Positions 1 to 10,114 are shown, numbered from the stretch's first letter. The stretch: 64,000 nt of DNA from Paenibacillus dauci (GCF_000971985.1 NZ_LAQQ01000009.1:62001-126000); one strand, 5' to 3'. The notes: generated by a model from the sequence alone, not told the origin. Made by a program: numbers and translations.

Positions 1-1
1 T

Positions 2-646
2 GATTATGTGATCGTCTTTACCGGACTGGGACGCGGCAATGAACAGCTGATGCTGGCAGCGACACCACTGCTCCTTATTGTACAGCTGATTCTGCTGCCA
101 TTCTACCTTAGCCTTTTTATCGGTACATCGGCGGCGGGAATGATGCAGACTGGGCCTTTTATTTCTACATTTATTATGCTGATCCTGATTCCGCTACTAC
201 TGGCGATTGCTACCCAGCTATGGGCCAAACGAAAACAAGCAGGCAGTCAATGGCAGCAGCTGACCGCCTGGCTGCCGGTTCCGTTGATGGGACTGGTATT
301 GTTCGTTATTACGGCTTCGCAGATTCACCGCGTGTACGAAGATATCCAGGTCGTCCTCGGTGTGCTGCCGATCTATGTAATATTCGCAATTGTCATGCCT
401 GCAGCAGCAAGTCTGATTGCGCGGCTCTTCCGGCTGGATATCGGTGCAGGCCGGGCGCTGATCTTCAGCTCAAGCACACGCAATTCACTGGTTGTACTGC
501 CGCTGGCTCTGGCACTGCCTCCGTCATGGGCACTTACTGCAGCAGCCGTGATCGTCACCCAGACGATGGTCGAACTGATAGCGGAGCTGATCTATATCCG
601 GATTGTTCCTTCGCTGCTGCTGCGCTCACGGACTTCTGAGCAGTAG
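2..646 (+). CDS. ACR3/bile acid:sodium symporter family permease, 5' truncated
   Basis: The reading frame is open to the left window edge, so the N-terminus lies outside. The visible 214 residues form about six hydrophobic segments separated by short charged loops (for example WAKRKQAG and RLFRLDIGAGRA). The C-terminal stretch with SSSTRNSLVVLPLALALP is typical of the arsenite/bile-acid symporter superfamily (ACR3 or YfeH-like transporters, usually about 320 residues). It would act in the cytoplasmic membrane as a secondary transporter. Arsenite as substrate is a family-based guess, since no ars regulator or reductase is visible. Confidence 0.75.
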   Translation, partial: DYVIVFTGLGRGNEQLMLAATPLLLIVQLILLPFYLSLFIGTSAAGMMQTGPFISTFIMLILIPLLLAIATQLWAKRKQAGSQWQQLTAWLPVPLMGLVLFVITASQIHRVYEDIQVVLGVLPIYVIFAIVMPAAASLIARLFRLDIGAGRALIFSSSTRNSLVVLPLALALPPSWALTAAAVIVTQTMVELIAELIYIRIVPSLLLRSRTSEQ

Positions 647-741
647 AGGCTCCCAGCGGGTAATGAAAAAGAGAATCCTGTCTAACCATCCCAGCATATC
701 CTGATAGATCCCAATTCACCTTAACGATAGGAGTGGCCTGC

Positions 742-1167
742 ATGTCGGACGAAGTTCACCGGATACACAAAGTTCCTTTTAGCAAAATCAGCGGTCTGCT
801 GAATATCAGGCAAAAAATCGTAAATGTCTATCCCGACCACGTTAACAAGATGGTCATTGTCGAGACGGAAAAGCTGTCCCGCAAAGTCGACACCGTCGTT
901 ATAGAGGTCAAAAACAACTATCTCGATATCCGTAAAATGACCGCCGCCGAGTACAACCAGCGGCCCTATGAACCCCATGTGGCAGACAAACTCAAAGCAC
1001 TGCTCGATGATGCCGAACGAGATGCCCTGCTGCACAGTCTCCAGCATACGATACGTCATACGGAGATTCAGCTGGATCACGAATCGTCTCCTCAGCTCCG
1101 GGAGCAAAGCGAGCAGTTTCTGAGCCATGCCCGGCGAGCGCTGTCCAAGCTGACCGATGGTGCCTGA
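742..1167 (+). CDS. Conserved-looking hypothetical protein, 141 aa
   Basis: I do not recognise this protein. The ATG at 742 is chosen over the in-frame GTG at 733 because AGGAG (729-733) sits 8 nt upstream of it. The product is soluble and charged. The first half looks mixed alpha/beta (IRQKIVNVYPDHVNKMVIVE). The second half is rich in Lys, Glu, Arg and Leu and looks helical (residues about 75-135). No signal peptide or membrane segment is seen. It lies about 95 nt after the upstream permease and 38 nt before the DUF2306 gene on the same strand, so co-transcription is possible. Confidence 0.6.
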   Translation: MSDEVHRIHKVPFSKISGLLNIRQKIVNVYPDHVNKMVIVETEKLSRKVDTVVIEVKNNYLDIRKMTAAEYNQRPYEPHVADKLKALLDDAERDALLHSLQHTIRHTEIQLDHESSPQLREQSEQFLSHARRALSKLTDGA

Positions 1168-1205
1168 GATACCCTGCAACAAATAATGATGACACGAGGT
1201 TGCTG

Positions 1206-1877
1206 ATGAATAAATCAATTCGGCAGCTGCTGTATATGCTGCTGCTTGCATTTGCACTGATTTATACGATATATACACTGTACCTGAATCTGTTCCTCGA
1301 TCCTGGAGCAGCCGATTTTCTGATTCACAAAACAGAGGAAAACCGTCCGCAGAACATACCGCTCTGGCTTAATATTATGTACATTCATGTTATTGCAGCC
1401 TGTCTCGCTATGGTAAGCGGCGCACTGAATTTCTCATCCTATTTGCTTCGTCGATACCGCCGCTGGCACCGAGTAAATGGTTATTTGTATATATTCGCTG
1501 TGCTGATTGTTGATCTGACGTCCGGGTATCTCGCTCCTTATGCGACAGGCAGCAAGATAACGAGTATTCCATTCAATCTGGTGAACATCGCATGGCTATG
1601 GATTACGATTACTGCGTTGGTGCAGATCAAGCGTGGCAATCTATTCCGGCATCGCCGCTGGATGGTGCGCAGTTATGTATTCTGCTTTACGAATATGTTT
1701 ATTCACGGAATTAGTCTGATCGGCCAGCATCTATTGGGAATGGAATACAGACTGAGTTATATTTGCGGGGTATATGGAGCAATTGTGGTCAATATCGTCA
1801 TAGCTGAATTCATAAATCGTACTCTTTTCCGCCATCCAGTAGCTATGACCAGGTTAACCACTGAACCAAACAAGTAA
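1206..1877 (+). CDS. DUF2306 family multi-pass membrane protein
   Basis: This is a 223-residue integral membrane protein with about six hydrophobic segments. Family hallmarks are the HVIAACLAMVSGALNFSS segment, the RRYRRWHRVNGYLYIFAV loop and the FRHRRWMVRSYVFCFTNM segment with conserved His/Arg, as in DUF2306 proteins (some are annotated as membrane-bound redox or haem-like proteins). The ATG at 1206 is preferred to the TTG at 1200 because GAGG (1196-1199) is 6 nt upstream. Function is unknown. A strong hairpin terminator follows directly. Confidence 0.75.
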   Translation: MNKSIRQLLYMLLLAFALIYTIYTLYLNLFLDPGAADFLIHKTEENRPQNIPLWLNIMYIHVIAACLAMVSGALNFSSYLLRRYRRWHRVNGYLYIFAVLIVDLTSGYLAPYATGSKITSIPFNLVNIAWLWITITALVQIKRGNLFRHRRWMVRSYVFCFTNMFIHGISLIGQHLLGMEYRLSYICGVYGAIVVNIVIAEFINRTLFRHPVAMTRLTTEPNK

Positions 1878-1894
1878 CGGGATCGTTAATCGAC

Positions 1895-1925
1895 AAAAAG
1901 GGCTCCCATAACGGAAGCCCTTTTT
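1895..1925. terminator. Bidirectional intrinsic terminator
   Basis: A 10-bp stem, AAAAAGGGCT against AGCCCTTTTT, has an 11-nt loop and a T-run on both strands. It separates the convergent DUF2306 gene and the MBL hydrolase gene. Confidence 0.85.
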
Positions 1926-2062
1926 GTTGTATTTACTATTGTACAATCCGGTAATTCATATTCTGCCAATACATATAGAACGACCTTATCCGTTCCTGTA
2001 CGGTACTACTCTATAAGCACACTGTTAATCATAGCGGTGATGATTCTCTGCTTACCCCTGAT

Positions 2063-3043
2063 TTACTTTGCCGAAAACGTAATGATCCCGTTCTGTTCCT
2101 GACGCTGTGCACGTCCCAGACGTTCCAGCTCTACCAGATGGGCCAGTGTCTCCGACATAGCGAATCGCAGTTGATGCAGAGTCAGCTCATTATTAAACAG
2201 ACTGCTGCATACTTCGTAACCGGTGCAGGACTTCTCGCGTATCCGCTCTTCCATCGCCTGCAGCCGTTCTTCATGATGCAGCAATAGCTTCTCTGTACGT
2301 TCACGGAAATGGGTGAATGGACGACGGTGTCCCGGATAAGCCAGCTCTACTTCATACTGTCCAAGCTCACGCAGTCCAATCAGATATGATTCCAGCGGCG
2401 ACGGATCGCTACCGGGTACCAGACTGATATTGGGCGAGATCTGCGGCAGTACCGCATCGCCGCAAAATAGAAGACGCTGATCCGGCTGGTAAAAGGAAAT
2501 ATGACCTGCTGCATGGCCAGATGTCTCGATCGTCTCCCATAGGCGCCCGCCAATCTCCAACGGCTGTCCTGGCTCGATCAGACTCACTTCAGGCTGCGGC
2601 ATCACCTGCGGCACAAAGCTGTCCAGATGGTCAGGCAGCCGGGAAGTGATCTCCTCCGGCATCCCGTGACTGGCAAACAGCTGTACCAGATCCTGTGCAG
2701 CCGTATTACCCGGCGCCCAGGAACGGTTGGCTTCTGCCAGTGCACGTGCAGAGATCCAGACCGGCATATCGCCCTTCTCCTGGAACCAACCGGACAAACC
2801 ATAATGATCCGGATGATGATGGGTCAGTACAATGGAACGAATCGCGCTAATCGGAATATCCAGTGTCTGGAGTACCTGCTGCCAGGCCTGCTCATTTACT
2901 TCCGAGCGCGGACCCGGATCAATAATACTGTAGCCTGTACTGTCGCCGATCACATAGCTGTTGACCCAGCGCAGCGGATAGGACATGGCTATTTTCACCT
3001 GGATGATACCCTGTTCATCCCGGGTGATTTCAGGTAATTGCAT
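2063..3043 (-). CDS. MBL-fold metallo-hydrolase
   Basis: This is a 326-residue metallo-beta-lactamase-fold hydrolase. It shows the zinc-binding THHHPDHYG motif, a downstream GHAAGHI histidine, FCGDAV (bridging Asp) and YPGHRRPF (last His), in the usual order. The C-terminal helical tail (HFRERTEKLLLHHEERLQAMEERI) matches LACTB2-like or glyoxalase-II-like members. The substrate cannot be told from sequence. The ATG at 3043 is favoured over one at 3061 because GGAGG lies upstream of it, although the spacing is long (11 nt). It is a single-gene unit. Confidence 0.85.
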   Translation of the reverse strand: MQLPEITRDEQGIIQVKIAMSYPLRWVNSYVIGDSTGYSIIDPGPRSEVNEQAWQQVLQTLDIPISAIRSIVLTHHHPDHYGLSGWFQEKGDMPVWISARALAEANRSWAPGNTAAQDLVQLFASHGMPEEITSRLPDHLDSFVPQVMPQPEVSLIEPGQPLEIGGRLWETIETSGHAAGHISFYQPDQRLLFCGDAVLPQISPNISLVPGSDPSPLESYLIGLRELGQYEVELAYPGHRRPFTHFRERTEKLLLHHEERLQAMEERIREKSCTGYEVCSSLFNNELTLHQLRFAMSETLAHLVELERLGRAQRQEQNGIITFSAK

Positions 3044-3221
3044 AATAATGTAAGCCTCCATCCGGATAATATGCAGAAGATTCTGCTACAATATTTTCAT
3101 CTTAGCATAGTTATACAGAGGGCACTAGAGAAGGCATACAGACCTGTTGATCGCTTTGCAGATGCCCGTTCTGCTGCGTTCGACTGGATAATCCCAATTT
3201 ATATAGAGCAGGCATCCATGC

Positions 3222-3815
3222 TTATTTGGATGTAACCGGTACAACAAATGTAGCTTCATGCAGCTTGAGCTCCGAATCGTAATGAGAGACATACACAGTT
3301 ACCGTATCCGACTTCTCACTGAATGCATAGGTCCATATCCCGTGTTGCAGACGATGATCTTGATTCCCCAGTGCACTGCCGGACGTCTCCATACTGGGGA
3401 GATGGACAGGATACGTGGCGTCTCCTGTCTGGCTATGCTGATTGCTCACTTCAAAGTTTGCTTTGGAAAATTCCAATCCGAGACCTGCTCCGTGCTGGCT
3501 ATCGTCAAAGCCTGTATTCCTGTAGCTATAGTCCATCACCAGCACCTGATTCACCTGACGAACCTTGCTGTCATAATCGTTTTTGGCTGCACGGGCAGTT
3601 GTCGGATAGACTGCATTGACCGTAAATTCCCACTCACCATCCACTTTCCATATTTCTCCCGCTCGATAAATATGATTGGCTGCAGCGTTCGCTTGGGTCG
3701 AAGTTGGCGAAAAGACATTTGTCTTGGTCGGCATCATCACGAATAGACTAACTATCACTCCTGCGAGCAGTACCGACAGGGCAAATATAGTCCATTTTTT
3801 CTTTTTGAAATTCAT
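3222..3815 (-). CDS. Membrane-anchored or secreted DUF4352-like protein
   Basis: A 197-residue protein begins with MNFKKKKW and one hydrophobic segment (about residues 10-28), which acts as a signal anchor or signal peptide. The rest is a single extracellular domain. It has strands such as WEFTVNAVYPT and QVLVMDYSYRNTGF and a final EATFVVPV strand. This layout matches telokin-like immunoglobulin-protease-inhibitor folds (DUF4352) found on many Bacilli surface proteins. AGAAGGGA lies about 10 nt upstream of the ATG. Function is unknown. Confidence 0.65.
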   Translation of the reverse strand: MNFKKKKWTIFALSVLLAGVIVSLFVMMPTKTNVFSPTSTQANAAANHIYRAGEIWKVDGEWEFTVNAVYPTTARAAKNDYDSKVRQVNQVLVMDYSYRNTGFDDSQHGAGLGLEFSKANFEVSNQHSQTGDATYPVHLPSMETSGSALGNQDHRLQHGIWTYAFSEKSDTVTVYVSHYDSELKLHEATFVVPVTSK

Positions 3816-3987
3816 TGTATTATAGTCCCTTCTTCCATTCTTCCATAAAGAAGTGCAAAAAAATTGTTTGGCAAAAGTACCGGCCCACCAATTCCTGTCT
3901 GCACTTTTACCATTCTAGTCTCTGTATTCAAGCAATTCGTTAAAAACTGGTTAAAGCAGCTATGTAAATATAAGCCCAGAACGCACG

Positions 3988-4045
3988 AAAACCCTTCTGT
4001 TTCACCTATGTATGCGACCATCAGGTGAATGTCAAAAGGGTTTTT
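3988..4045. terminator. Long two-stage hairpin, probable terminator
   Basis: The outer stem AAAACCCTT/AAGGGTTTT and an inner TTCACCT/AGGTGAA stem form one long hairpin. T-runs are present on both strands, longer on the plus strand. It lies after the minus-strand gene 4068-4499. Confidence 0.6.
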
Positions 4046-4067
4046 CTCGTAATCGTACTACCATTGC

Positions 4068-4499
4068 TCAATAGCTTTCTTCCCAAGGATTGAACATTTC
4101 GTGCTTGAAGTAAGTGGTATCTGCTGCTTTTTCTTCCCAGTTCCACATTTTTTGGCTAGCTTTTTCGATTTCTTCATTTTTGATTTCGCGGATTTGATCC
4201 AGGATGGTGTAATCTTTGCCCATCTCTTTTTGATGTTCCCAGATAACGAACATGATGCTGTCGAGGCTGTCACCATAACCGACGATGTTTACTTTACCAG
4301 CGTGATCGTTCAGTCCTACATTGAAGAAATCATTAGTAACGATATATTTGTCATTTTCCATGTGGTAGATAGCAGCCCATTGTTCTACTTCATTTGTTCC
4401 TTTTGTTGTTTCAGTATTTTCTACGAAACGGAACCAACCTCCAGATACCGGTTTTGCTTTCTCCATAATTTTCACGTCAGTCAGTTGATTGTAATTCAT
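4068..4499 (-). CDS. Hypothetical protein, 143 aa
   Basis: I do not recognise this protein. It is soluble and acidic, rich in Trp, Tyr and Glu (for example GGWFRFVENTE, EQWAAIYHMEND, QKMWNWEEKAADT), with no signal peptide. A very good ribosome binding site (AAGGGGGA) precedes the ATG, and the codons look coding. The upstream region holds an inverted repeat TCGGAAAA (4594-4601) and TTTTCCGA (4641-4648) that could be regulatory. Confidence 0.6.
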   Translation of the reverse strand: MNYNQLTDVKIMEKAKPVSGGWFRFVENTETTKGTNEVEQWAAIYHMENDKYIVTNDFFNVGLNDHAGKVNIVGYGDSLDSIMFVIWEHQKEMGKDYTILDQIREIKNEEIEKASQKMWNWEEKAADTTYFKHEMFNPWEESY

Positions 4500-5344
4500 A
4501 GGTTAATCCCCCTTAGTTTATGTTCATCATTAGTTTTGGTAATTGTTGGTATATCCGATCGTTCATGCGCCTTTGTGCTTGTTAATTAGTTTATCGGAAA
4601 ATTCTGCATATTATTTATAGCATTTTCCTCACATTCGCGCTTTTCCGACAATTTATTTAATGTTTTGCGTTTTTGTTGGTGTCTTAAGTATGCCTCTGGT
4701 ACCACTATTTGCACAATAGGAAATGGTTCTTAATACTTAATAGTAATTGGTCATGCATATCCTACTATTTTCCGGTACAGCCGGGATTGCGTAATTACTA
4801 TATTTTTAACCAGAGAGAATTGAACAAATCCGAAAACACTGATTTAATCAAATTTAATACAAAATTACTAGAAATAAGATACTTTTTGAGTCTATACGTC
4901 AGGAACTATATCTATTATTCGCCACCATCCAGAATTTGGTTTACCTTAAATCCCAATTTGCCGGAAAAGGCTGCTGGATCGTCGATATAGTCCTATTCCT
5001 AACGTATATGCTCCACTTCCAAATCATGACGTAAAAAAGCTGTATATTTACTGATTGGATCAAGTCATTTTAGGCTGCAATTCCGACTATTTTATTGATT
5101 TTGTATCAATCTATGCCGCTTATAGCCGGTTCCGGGTCTATTTATAGAGGGGGATAGGAAGGTTGGGACCACCAGGCCGGTTCCGAATTGGAGGCGGAAT
5201 CGTTTTTTGATTTGTAATCGCCTGCCCTGGGCACGTACAATGTAGGAAGAGATCTACAGGATTCGGATTTCAATACAGGGTTAAAATACCCTTACCCGAA
5301 TAATCGATGACTTTTCGTAAAATTGACATTAGGAGAATAAGTAC
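4500..5344. other. Long intergenic region (845 bp)
   Basis: AT-rich up to about 5100, then a GC-richer patch at 5115-5210. The patch holds two copies of GCCGGTTCCG (5125 and 5177) and a terminator-like hairpin. A 93-codon open frame at 4709-4990 has no ribosome binding site and no coding character. An untranslated RNA is possible but not shown. Confidence 0.4.
5179..5208 (+). terminator. Terminator-like hairpin in the leader of the DeoR gene
   Basis: GGTTCCG pairs with CGGAATC (7 bp with one G-U) around a 9-nt loop, followed by six T residues at 5203-5208. It lies 137 bp before the DeoR-family gene, so it may end an upstream small transcript or act as a leader attenuator. Confidence 0.45.
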
Positions 5345-6097
5345 ATGATCAAAACGCAGCGGATTAATCAAATTAAAGAATATGTATTCGAACATGACTC
5401 CGTATCATTGGAAGAACTGGTCGAGCATTTTGGGGTATCGATGAATACGATTCGCCGGGATGTAAGTGCCCTGGTGAAGACCGGCATTCTCAAAAAAGTA
5501 TATGGCGGCGTATCGGTGAATCATTCCAAGCTGATTGTATTCGACGAACGCAAGGACCATAACCTGACCAAAAAGCAGGAAATCGGTCAGCTGGCTGCGC
5601 AGTTTGTGGAAGATGGCGACGTTATCTTCGTGGACTCCGGTACAACTACGCTGGAGCTATTACCTTATATCAAAGACAAACAACTGACGGTCGTTACGAA
5701 TAATTTTGACTTCATTCATCAGGCGAGAACTTCGCCTAATCTGACCATTTTCTCAACCGGCGGAATGTTTGAACGGAAAACCGATTCTTTTGTAGGCTTT
5801 CAGAGTGTAGAACTGCTCAATAAATACAATATCAATAAAGCATTCATCGCTTCTACCGGTATCTCAATCGCCAACGGTGTCACCAACTCGTCTCCGCTGG
5901 AGACCGATATCAAAACTACCGTCGTTAACAAAAGTTCCAATGTGCTGCTCATGATTGATGACAGCAAGTTTGATAAATATGCACTAACTACCTACTGTGC
6001 GCTAAGCGATATCGATTATCTGATCACCAACAGCCAGCCTGGCGAGGAGTATCAGCATTATGCCGCCCAGCATCAGATTACGATTGTAACGCCATAA
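5345..6097 (+). CDS. DeoR/GlpR-family transcriptional regulator, IolR paralogue
   Basis: A 250-residue DeoR regulator. The N-terminal winged HTH (residues 1-57) carries SLEELVEHFGVSMNTIRRDVSAL. The C-terminal sugar-phosphate-sensing domain shows IFVDSGTTTLELLPY and the NKAFIASTGIS segment. It resembles the second regulator at 13958, sharing KVYGGVS, the DSGTTT loop, NKAF-A-TG-SI and the TNS-LE motif. It lies convergent to iolJ and is not obviously preceded by the 11-bp operator repeats seen at the other iol promoters. AGGAGA precedes the ATG. Its likely role is sensing an inositol intermediate or a related sugar phosphate; this is inferred from context. Confidence 0.8.
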   Translation: MIKTQRINQIKEYVFEHDSVSLEELVEHFGVSMNTIRRDVSALVKTGILKKVYGGVSVNHSKLIVFDERKDHNLTKKQEIGQLAAQFVEDGDVIFVDSGTTTLELLPYIKDKQLTVVTNNFDFIHQARTSPNLTIFSTGGMFERKTDSFVGFQSVELLNKYNINKAFIASTGISIANGVTNSSPLETDIKTTVVNKSSNVLLMIDDSKFDKYALTTYCALSDIDYLITNSQPGEEYQHYAAQHQITIVTP

Positions 6098-6189
6098 TCT
6101 CTCACTTATCCCTGTCTTTTCTTCAATAAACGGGTACGTATAGAGACCATTAGTAGGAAGCGGTTACAGATACAAAGTATGCCCAATCC

Positions 6190-6243
6190 AAAAAGCCTTT
6201 CTACACGTTGCGGTACGATTACCGCAGGTCAGAAAGGCTTTTT
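6190..6243. terminator. Bidirectional terminator
   Basis: A 13-bp perfect stem, AAAAAGCCTTTCT and AGAAAGGCTTTTT, encloses a second small hairpin (GCGGTA-CGAT-TACCGC). T-runs on both strands serve the convergent regulator gene and the iolJ end of the first iol operon. Confidence 0.9.
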
Positions 6244-6362
6244 GAATTGCTATTTAAATGGATATTCATATTTCCTACCCAAGCTCTGCTAGCCTAGCCT
6301 ATAGAACTCACGGCAACTACTGGCACAAAATAAAAGCTACCTTGTTCAGCTTATCTATCTGC

Positions 6363-7244
6363 CTATTCTGCAATCTTCTCCTGCAGACGGCTGGCTTTGC
6401 CACTGGAGCCAAATTCGCGGATTTTGGCCTGGGCGGCTTCCCGAATGGCTTCACGGGCAGGAGTTAGGATTTTGCGCGGCTCGGTAGTATCCAGATCTTC
6501 GGCGAGTGTACGGCGAAGCTGCAGGGACCAGGCAGTAATACATTCCGTATTGATATTTACTTTGGCATGCCCCAGCTCTATCGCCCGGTGCAGCTGGTGA
6601 AGAGGGATTCCCGAAGCGCCGTGCAGCACCAGCGGGATGCCCACTGCCCGGGAAATCTCCTCCATCTCTTTGAATCCCAGCTTGGGTTCACCGACATATT
6701 TACCATGCACCGATCCAAGGGCAGCTGCCAGCGCATCAATACCGGTCTCTTCGACCAACTGTGTGCATTCCTGCAGGTCGGCATACTGGATACCACCGAT
6801 CAGGCCGTCTTCCATGCCTCCGACTGTACCCACTTCCGCTTCGACCGATACGCCAGCTGAACGCGCATACTGGACAACCTGCCAGGTATCCCGGATATTG
6901 GTTGCGATTGGATCATGGGAGCCGTCATACATTACCGAGGAGAATCCGGCGTCGATCGCCTGGCGGCAGCTGTCTACTGTCTTGCCATGATCCAGATGGA
7001 GAGCAACCGGTACGGTGATTCCTTTGTCCTCGATCAGTACATTGACCATGGTCGCTACCATTCGATAGCCGCCCAGGAAATCGATCAGACGGTCCGACGC
7101 AGCGACGATAACAGGTGCATTCTCCGCCTGTGCAGCTTCCAGTATCGCATGTGCCCAGGATAATCCGTTTACGTTGAACTGACCGACGGCGCACTGCTCC
7201 TGTCTGGCCTGCTGCAGCATTTCCTTCATTGATACCAGAGCCAT
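6363..7244 (-). CDS. iolJ: 6-phospho-5-dehydro-2-deoxy-D-gluconate aldolase
   Basis: A 293-residue class II (zinc) aldolase of the fructose-bisphosphate aldolase family. It shows ALHLDHG, SVMYDGSHDPI, VEAEVGTVGG, GSVHGKY and LVLHGASGIP, which hold the metal and phosphate ligands. In inositol breakdown IolJ splits the phosphorylated deoxy-keto-gluconate into DHAP and malonate semialdehyde. It is the last gene of the iolABCDHJ operon, 29 nt after iolH. TGGAGG precedes the ATG. A general ketose-bisphosphate aldolase is the alternative; the operon decides for IolJ. Confidence 0.93.
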   Translation of the reverse strand: MALVSMKEMLQQARQEQCAVGQFNVNGLSWAHAILEAAQAENAPVIVAASDRLIDFLGGYRMVATMVNVLIEDKGITVPVALHLDHGKTVDSCRQAIDAGFSSVMYDGSHDPIATNIRDTWQVVQYARSAGVSVEAEVGTVGGMEDGLIGGIQYADLQECTQLVEETGIDALAAALGSVHGKYVGEPKLGFKEMEEISRAVGIPLVLHGASGIPLHQLHRAIELGHAKVNINTECITAWSLQLRRTLAEDLDTTEPRKILTPAREAIREAAQAKIREFGSSGKASRLQEKIAE

Positions 7245-7273
7245 ATGATTACCTCCATTCTGCTGTGCCCGGA

Positions 7274-8140
7274 TCAGGCCAGTCTCAATCCTTCCTTCAT
7301 CTTCTTCAGCATCAGTGCACTGGATTCTTCCGGACGATCACTATAGGCAAATACGGCATTGGTTGCGATACCGTCAAATTTCATTTCGCGAAGCTTGCGG
7401 AACAGGGTATCAAAGTCTACATCGCCTTCCCCGATATTCAGATGCTGATGCACGGTTACCTGGGCATCCGGCGGATTGATAATATAGCGTAGCCCGTAAG
7501 CGGCTTTGTGGTTAAAGGTATCCGCGAACAATACATGATCCACCAGATCGCCGGCTTCATCAAGCATCTTGGCAATATCACCTACACCGTCATCATAGAA
7601 GAACGTATGGGCAACCGAATATACCAGTTTGATCCATGGCTGATCCAGCGCACGGATCATATCGATCGCACCGGTGTTGGTCTCGATAAAGTCATACGGG
7701 TGGGCTTGCAGATTCAGACGCACCCCTTCCTTTTCAAAAACAGGAATCAGCTCATCCATCGACTTGACGAATTTCTCCTCCGAAGCCAGCGCTTCGTATT
7801 TGGAACCGCTAAATTCGCTGTTCATCAGATCCACGTCCAGCTCGACAGCTACTTCAATCGCTCGCTTCCAGTTGCGTACAGCTGCCTGGCGACGTTCTTC
7901 ATCGGGTCCTGCCCAGTGATAAAGCGGCAGCAGCGAGGACAGCTTGACACCGGCTTCACTCATCCATTTTTTGACCTGCTTGATCTTTTGCTTGTCTACC
8001 CGCGGATATTTGTAAAATGGACAAAAGTCCTCACGCGGCGACAGCTCGATATATTCGTAGCCCATATCCGCTACTTTGAAGATCATTTCCTCCAGTGATA
8101 AGGAATCCCGAAAATGCGTAGGATCGTAAGCCAGCTTCAT
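7274..8140 (-). CDS. iolH: IolH, sugar phosphate isomerase/epimerase (TIM barrel)
   Basis: A 288-residue xylose-isomerase-like TIM-barrel protein, the same length as Bacillus IolH. It begins [13 protein letters not shown] and carries [22 protein letters not shown] and [11 protein letters not shown]. IolH is conserved in iol operons, but its reaction is less well settled than that of its neighbours. It lies 23 nt after iolD and 29 nt before iolJ. A good GGGAGGA ribosome binding site is present. Cytoplasmic. Confidence 0.9.
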   Translation of the reverse strand: MKLAYDPTHFRDSLSLEEMIFKVADMGYEYIELSPREDFCPFYKYPRVDKQKIKQVKKWMSEAGVKLSSLLPLYHWAGPDEERRQAAVRNWKRAIEVAVELDVDLMNSEFSGSKYEALASEEKFVKSMDELIPVFEKEGVRLNLQAHPYDFIETNTGAIDMIRALDQPWIKLVYSVAHTFFYDDGVGDIAKMLDEAGDLVDHVLFADTFNHKAAYGLRYIINPPDAQVTVHQHLNIGEGDVDFDTLFRKLREMKFDGIATNAVFAYSDRPEESSALMLKKMKEGLRLA

Positions 8141-8163
8141 GATAGTTCCTCCCTGTTCTGCAA

Positions 8164-10077
8164 TTAGTATTGTTTGGATTTCTCCAGCATCTTCTGCTTG
8201 TGCTCATAGGCCTGACGGATACTGTCTTTGTCGGAGACTTCGGCTACTCCGACATGCCACCAGCTGTCATAACCATCGGTCATGGTTTTCGGGAGTACTT
8301 TCATCTCGATCAGTGTAGAGACATTTTGTTGTTTGGCATCTGCCAGAGCAGCCTGAAGTTCTTCGACCGTGTTGGCACGGTACGTCTTGGCCCCGTAACC
8401 TTCGGCGACTTTGGCATAATCGATATTCATAATCTGCTGGTCCGCATTCCGAAATTCACAATAGTAACTGCCACTGCCATGATCCATCTGCAGATTGTTG
8501 ATACAGCCAAAGCCGGAATTGTCGAACAGCAGGATATTGATTTTGTGCTGATACTGGATCGCCGTGATCAGCTCGGAGTGCAGCATGAGGAAGCTGCCGT
8601 CACCGACGATGGAATATACTTCACGATCCGGATTGGCTAGTTTGATCCCGAGTGCACCGGACACCTCGTAACCCATACAGGAATACCCGTATTCCAGATG
8701 GTACGTATTTGGTACGGTCGGATTCCAGGCACGCTGCAGATCACCTGGCAGTGAGCCTGCCGAGGACAGGATAATACTGTCGGGAGCAATCGCATCATTG
8801 ATGGCAATCAGCGCAGTAGTCTGTGTCAGTTCGGTACCGAGCGCATCCGCATATTCATTCAGGATATCCTGGGAGAAGTGATTCTTCACTTCCGGCGTGA
8901 ATCCCGAGCGCTGGAACTTCACTTTGCCCAGACGGTCACGTTCTGCATCCCACTGCTGCTTGAGTTCGGCAATTGCCGGAGCAAAATCGCTCTTGTAACC
9001 ATCCAGCCGCTCAAGCAGTCTAGCCAGTGTCGTCTTCGCATCTGCAACTACCTGCACTGCGTCCAGCTTGTATGCCTGCAGCCGGCTGACATTAATATTC
9101 AGGAAGCGGGTATTGTCAAAGTCAAAAGCCGTCTTGGATGACGTCGCAAAGTCGGTATACCGCGTACCGATCCCGATTACCAGATCTGCCTGTCTGGCTG
9201 CTGTATTGGCTGCCAGTGTACCGGTGATGCCCATGCCGCCCAGATTGTTTTTAAATGTATACTCGACTGCCGATTTGCCGGCCTGGGTCTCAACCAGCGG
9301 AATATCATACTTTTCGGAAAAGGCGATCAGCTCTTCTCTCGCTTCCGCATACTTGACTCCTCCACCGACCAGGATCAGCGGTTTGCGGCTGCTGCGGATA
9401 ATCTCTTCGGCTGCCTGCAGTTCACGCTCGCTCGGTTCGAGACGGTCGATATAATGCACCCTCTTCTGGAAAAAAGACTCTTCATAATCAAAAGCTTCCG
9501 ATTCTGTATCCTGGCAGATGCAGATCGTAACCGGACCGCTGCGCGCCGGATCGGTCAATACTTCAAAACCGCGGAGCAGACTGCTCATCAGCTGCTCCGG
9601 ACGAGTAACACGATCCCAGTAACGGGATACCGGCTTGAGCGCATCATTGGTCGTTACAGCAGCGCTGTATTCCTGCTCTACCTGCTGGAGTACAGGGTCC
9701 GGCTGACGTGTGGCAAATGTATCTGCCGGCAGCAGCAGCACCGGAATATTGTTGGCCAGTGCTGTACCTGCTGCTGTCACCAGATTGGCTGATCCCGGAC
9801 CCGATGATGTAGAGACGGCGTAGATTTTCTGGCGCAACTTTTCCTTGCTGTAAGCAAGGGCAGCATGAGCCATCCCCTGCTCATTTTTGCCCTGGAATAC
9901 TTTGAGGTGACCCGGGTCCTGCTCGAGTGCCTGACCGATGCCAAGCACGTTGCCGTGTCCAAATACAGTGAAGATTCCTTCCACAAATGGAGTTTCCCGT
10001 CCATCGATATGAATATACTGCTGATTCAGAAATTTAATCAGCGCTTGTGCAGTCGTTAATCTGATCTTGTTTCCCAT
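8164..10077 (-). CDS. iolD: 3D-(3,5/4)-trihydroxycyclohexane-1,2-dione hydrolase, ThDP-dependent
   Basis: A 637-residue thiamin-diphosphate enzyme that opens the cyclohexane-dione ring to 5-deoxy-glucuronate. The N-terminal PYR domain has [18 protein letters not shown] and the activating Glu in [13 protein letters not shown]. The middle domain follows. The C-terminal PP domain has IVGDGSFLM...N as the ThDP/Mg motif (GDG about residue 500). The open frame extends 22 codons further up, but the ATG at 10077 has GGTGGAGG just before it and gives the family length. It lies 37 nt after iolC in the operon. Confidence 0.95.
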   Translation of the reverse strand: MGNKIRLTTAQALIKFLNQQYIHIDGRETPFVEGIFTVFGHGNVLGIGQALEQDPGHLKVFQGKNEQGMAHAALAYSKEKLRQKIYAVSTSSGPGSANLVTAAGTALANNIPVLLLPADTFATRQPDPVLQQVEQEYSAAVTTNDALKPVSRYWDRVTRPEQLMSSLLRGFEVLTDPARSGPVTICICQDTESEAFDYEESFFQKRVHYIDRLEPSERELQAAEEIIRSSRKPLILVGGGVKYAEAREELIAFSEKYDIPLVETQAGKSAVEYTFKNNLGGMGITGTLAANTAARQADLVIGIGTRYTDFATSSKTAFDFDNTRFLNINVSRLQAYKLDAVQVVADAKTTLARLLERLDGYKSDFAPAIAELKQQWDAERDRLGKVKFQRSGFTPEVKNHFSQDILNEYADALGTELTQTTALIAINDAIAPDSIILSSAGSLPGDLQRAWNPTVPNTYHLEYGYSCMGYEVSGALGIKLANPDREVYSIVGDGSFLMLHSELITAIQYQHKINILLFDNSGFGCINNLQMDHGSGSYYCEFRNADQQIMNIDYAKVAEGYGAKTYRANTVEELQAALADAKQQNVSTLIEMKVLPKTMTDGYDSWWHVGVAEVSDKDSIRQAYEHKQKMLEKSKQY

Positions 10078-10114
10078 ATGTGCCTCCACCTTTGATTGAA
10101 GTGTGCCTGCTGTG

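Noticed and set aside
3038-3235. 65-codon plus-strand frame upstream of the MBL gene
   Set aside because: No ribosome binding site; it covers the promoter region of the minus-strand gene.
4709-4990. 93-codon open frame in the long intergenic region
   Set aside because: AT-rich, no Shine-Dalgarno sequence, no domain; random open frame in non-coding DNA is more likely.
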